Assembly: GCF_000185845.1 (NCBI RefSeq)
Contig: NZ_GL629647.1
Coordinates: 580,471 to 611,560, forward strand
Direction of reading: 5' to 3'
DNA length: 31,090 bases
Source: Segatella salivae DSM 15606
GTDB lineage: Bacteria; Bacteroidota; Bacteroidia; Bacteroidales; Bacteroidaceae
Position numbers and translations under genes: made by a program. Below are positions 30,990 through 31,090 of this stretch, in pieces. Each line of letters begins with the position of its first letter. The stretch's first letter is position 1. The notes under the pieces were generated by a model. That model did no database searches. It saw only the letters and a program-made list of their open reading frames with translations, and was not told where the DNA came from.

Positions 30990-31031
30990 GCAAACAAAGG
31001 ACTTCTCGGAGTTTCCTTTGTTCGCTTTTTT
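30990..31031 (+). terminator. Terminator of the right-end leader
   Basis: GCAAACAAAGGA (30990-31001) pairs with TCCTTTGTTCGC (31014-31025) with one mismatch, followed by six T. It begins 5 bp after the leader ORF stop, where the terminator of an attenuator is expected. After it about 60 bp of AT-rich sequence without a start codon reach the window end. Confidence 0.8.
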
Positions 31032-31090
31032 ATGTTCTTTTGTGAACTCTGTTTAGAACAAAATAAGAATGAAATAACAATTATTTTAAT

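Overview
The window looks like a chromosomal segment of a Bacteroidales bacterium, most likely Prevotella or a close relative. It is AT-rich. Many genes are preceded by the Bacteroidetes sigma-ABfr -7 element TAnnTTTG, several with a TTTG -33 element 19-20 bp upstream. The gene content is typical of the order: a methylmalonyl-CoA decarboxylase-type carboxyltransferase with its biotin carrier, a secreted DPP IV, a GT5-only glycogen synthase next to a DUF4270 lipoprotein, a single-chain L-serine dehydratase, and a LysO exporter split in two.

Layout. 1-1.9 kb is a decayed mobile-element fragment: a DUF3408 protein and two excisionase-like HTH proteins on the minus strand, one broken by a 1-bp insertion, flanked by short repeats and a 37-bp tandem duplication. 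2.05-2.39 kb is a 41-bp minisatellite. 2.68-4.86 kb is the carboxyltransferase / OadG-like fragment / biotin carrier operon, closed by a strong terminator. 5.2-8.9 kb has a small membrane protein and a TIGR01212 radical SAM protein (minus) diverging from a DPP IV peptidase (plus). 9.2-10.7 kb has tRNA-Ser(GCU), tRNA-Glu(CUC) and sdaA. 10.8-16.9 kb is a long minus-strand run: rsmG, an MBL hydrolase, ruvC, a HAD phosphatase, then panB under its own promoter, an MFS transporter and a beta-helix lipoprotein. 16.9-17.7 kb is a large gap holding a probable standalone small RNA. 17.7-20.7 kb holds a HAD protein, an FMN/4Fe-4S membrane protein, a DUF488 protein and the split LysO. 21.1-23.8 kb is a compact three-gene SPFH / 4-TM / zinc-ribbon membrane module recalling Bacillus YdjGHI. 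24.4-25.6 kb is panC-panD. 25.7-28.2 kb is glycogen synthase, DUF4270 and a 43-aa basic protein. 28.2-30.7 kb is a 5'-nucleotidase followed by NudC. The last 340 bp look like a regulatory leader for an operon beyond the window edge: a strong promoter, a His/Thr-rich leader ORF containing an (AC)12 microsatellite, and a terminator.

Functional links. PanB, PanC and PanD give most of pantothenate synthesis in two separate transcription units; the ketopantoate reductase is not here. The nucleotidase and NudC overlap by one base and probably act together on nucleotides and NAD. The items most worth a second look are the putative His-type attenuator at the right end, the orphan small RNA near 17.5 kb, the PspA-less SPFH module, and the minisatellite that is open in all three minus-strand frames.
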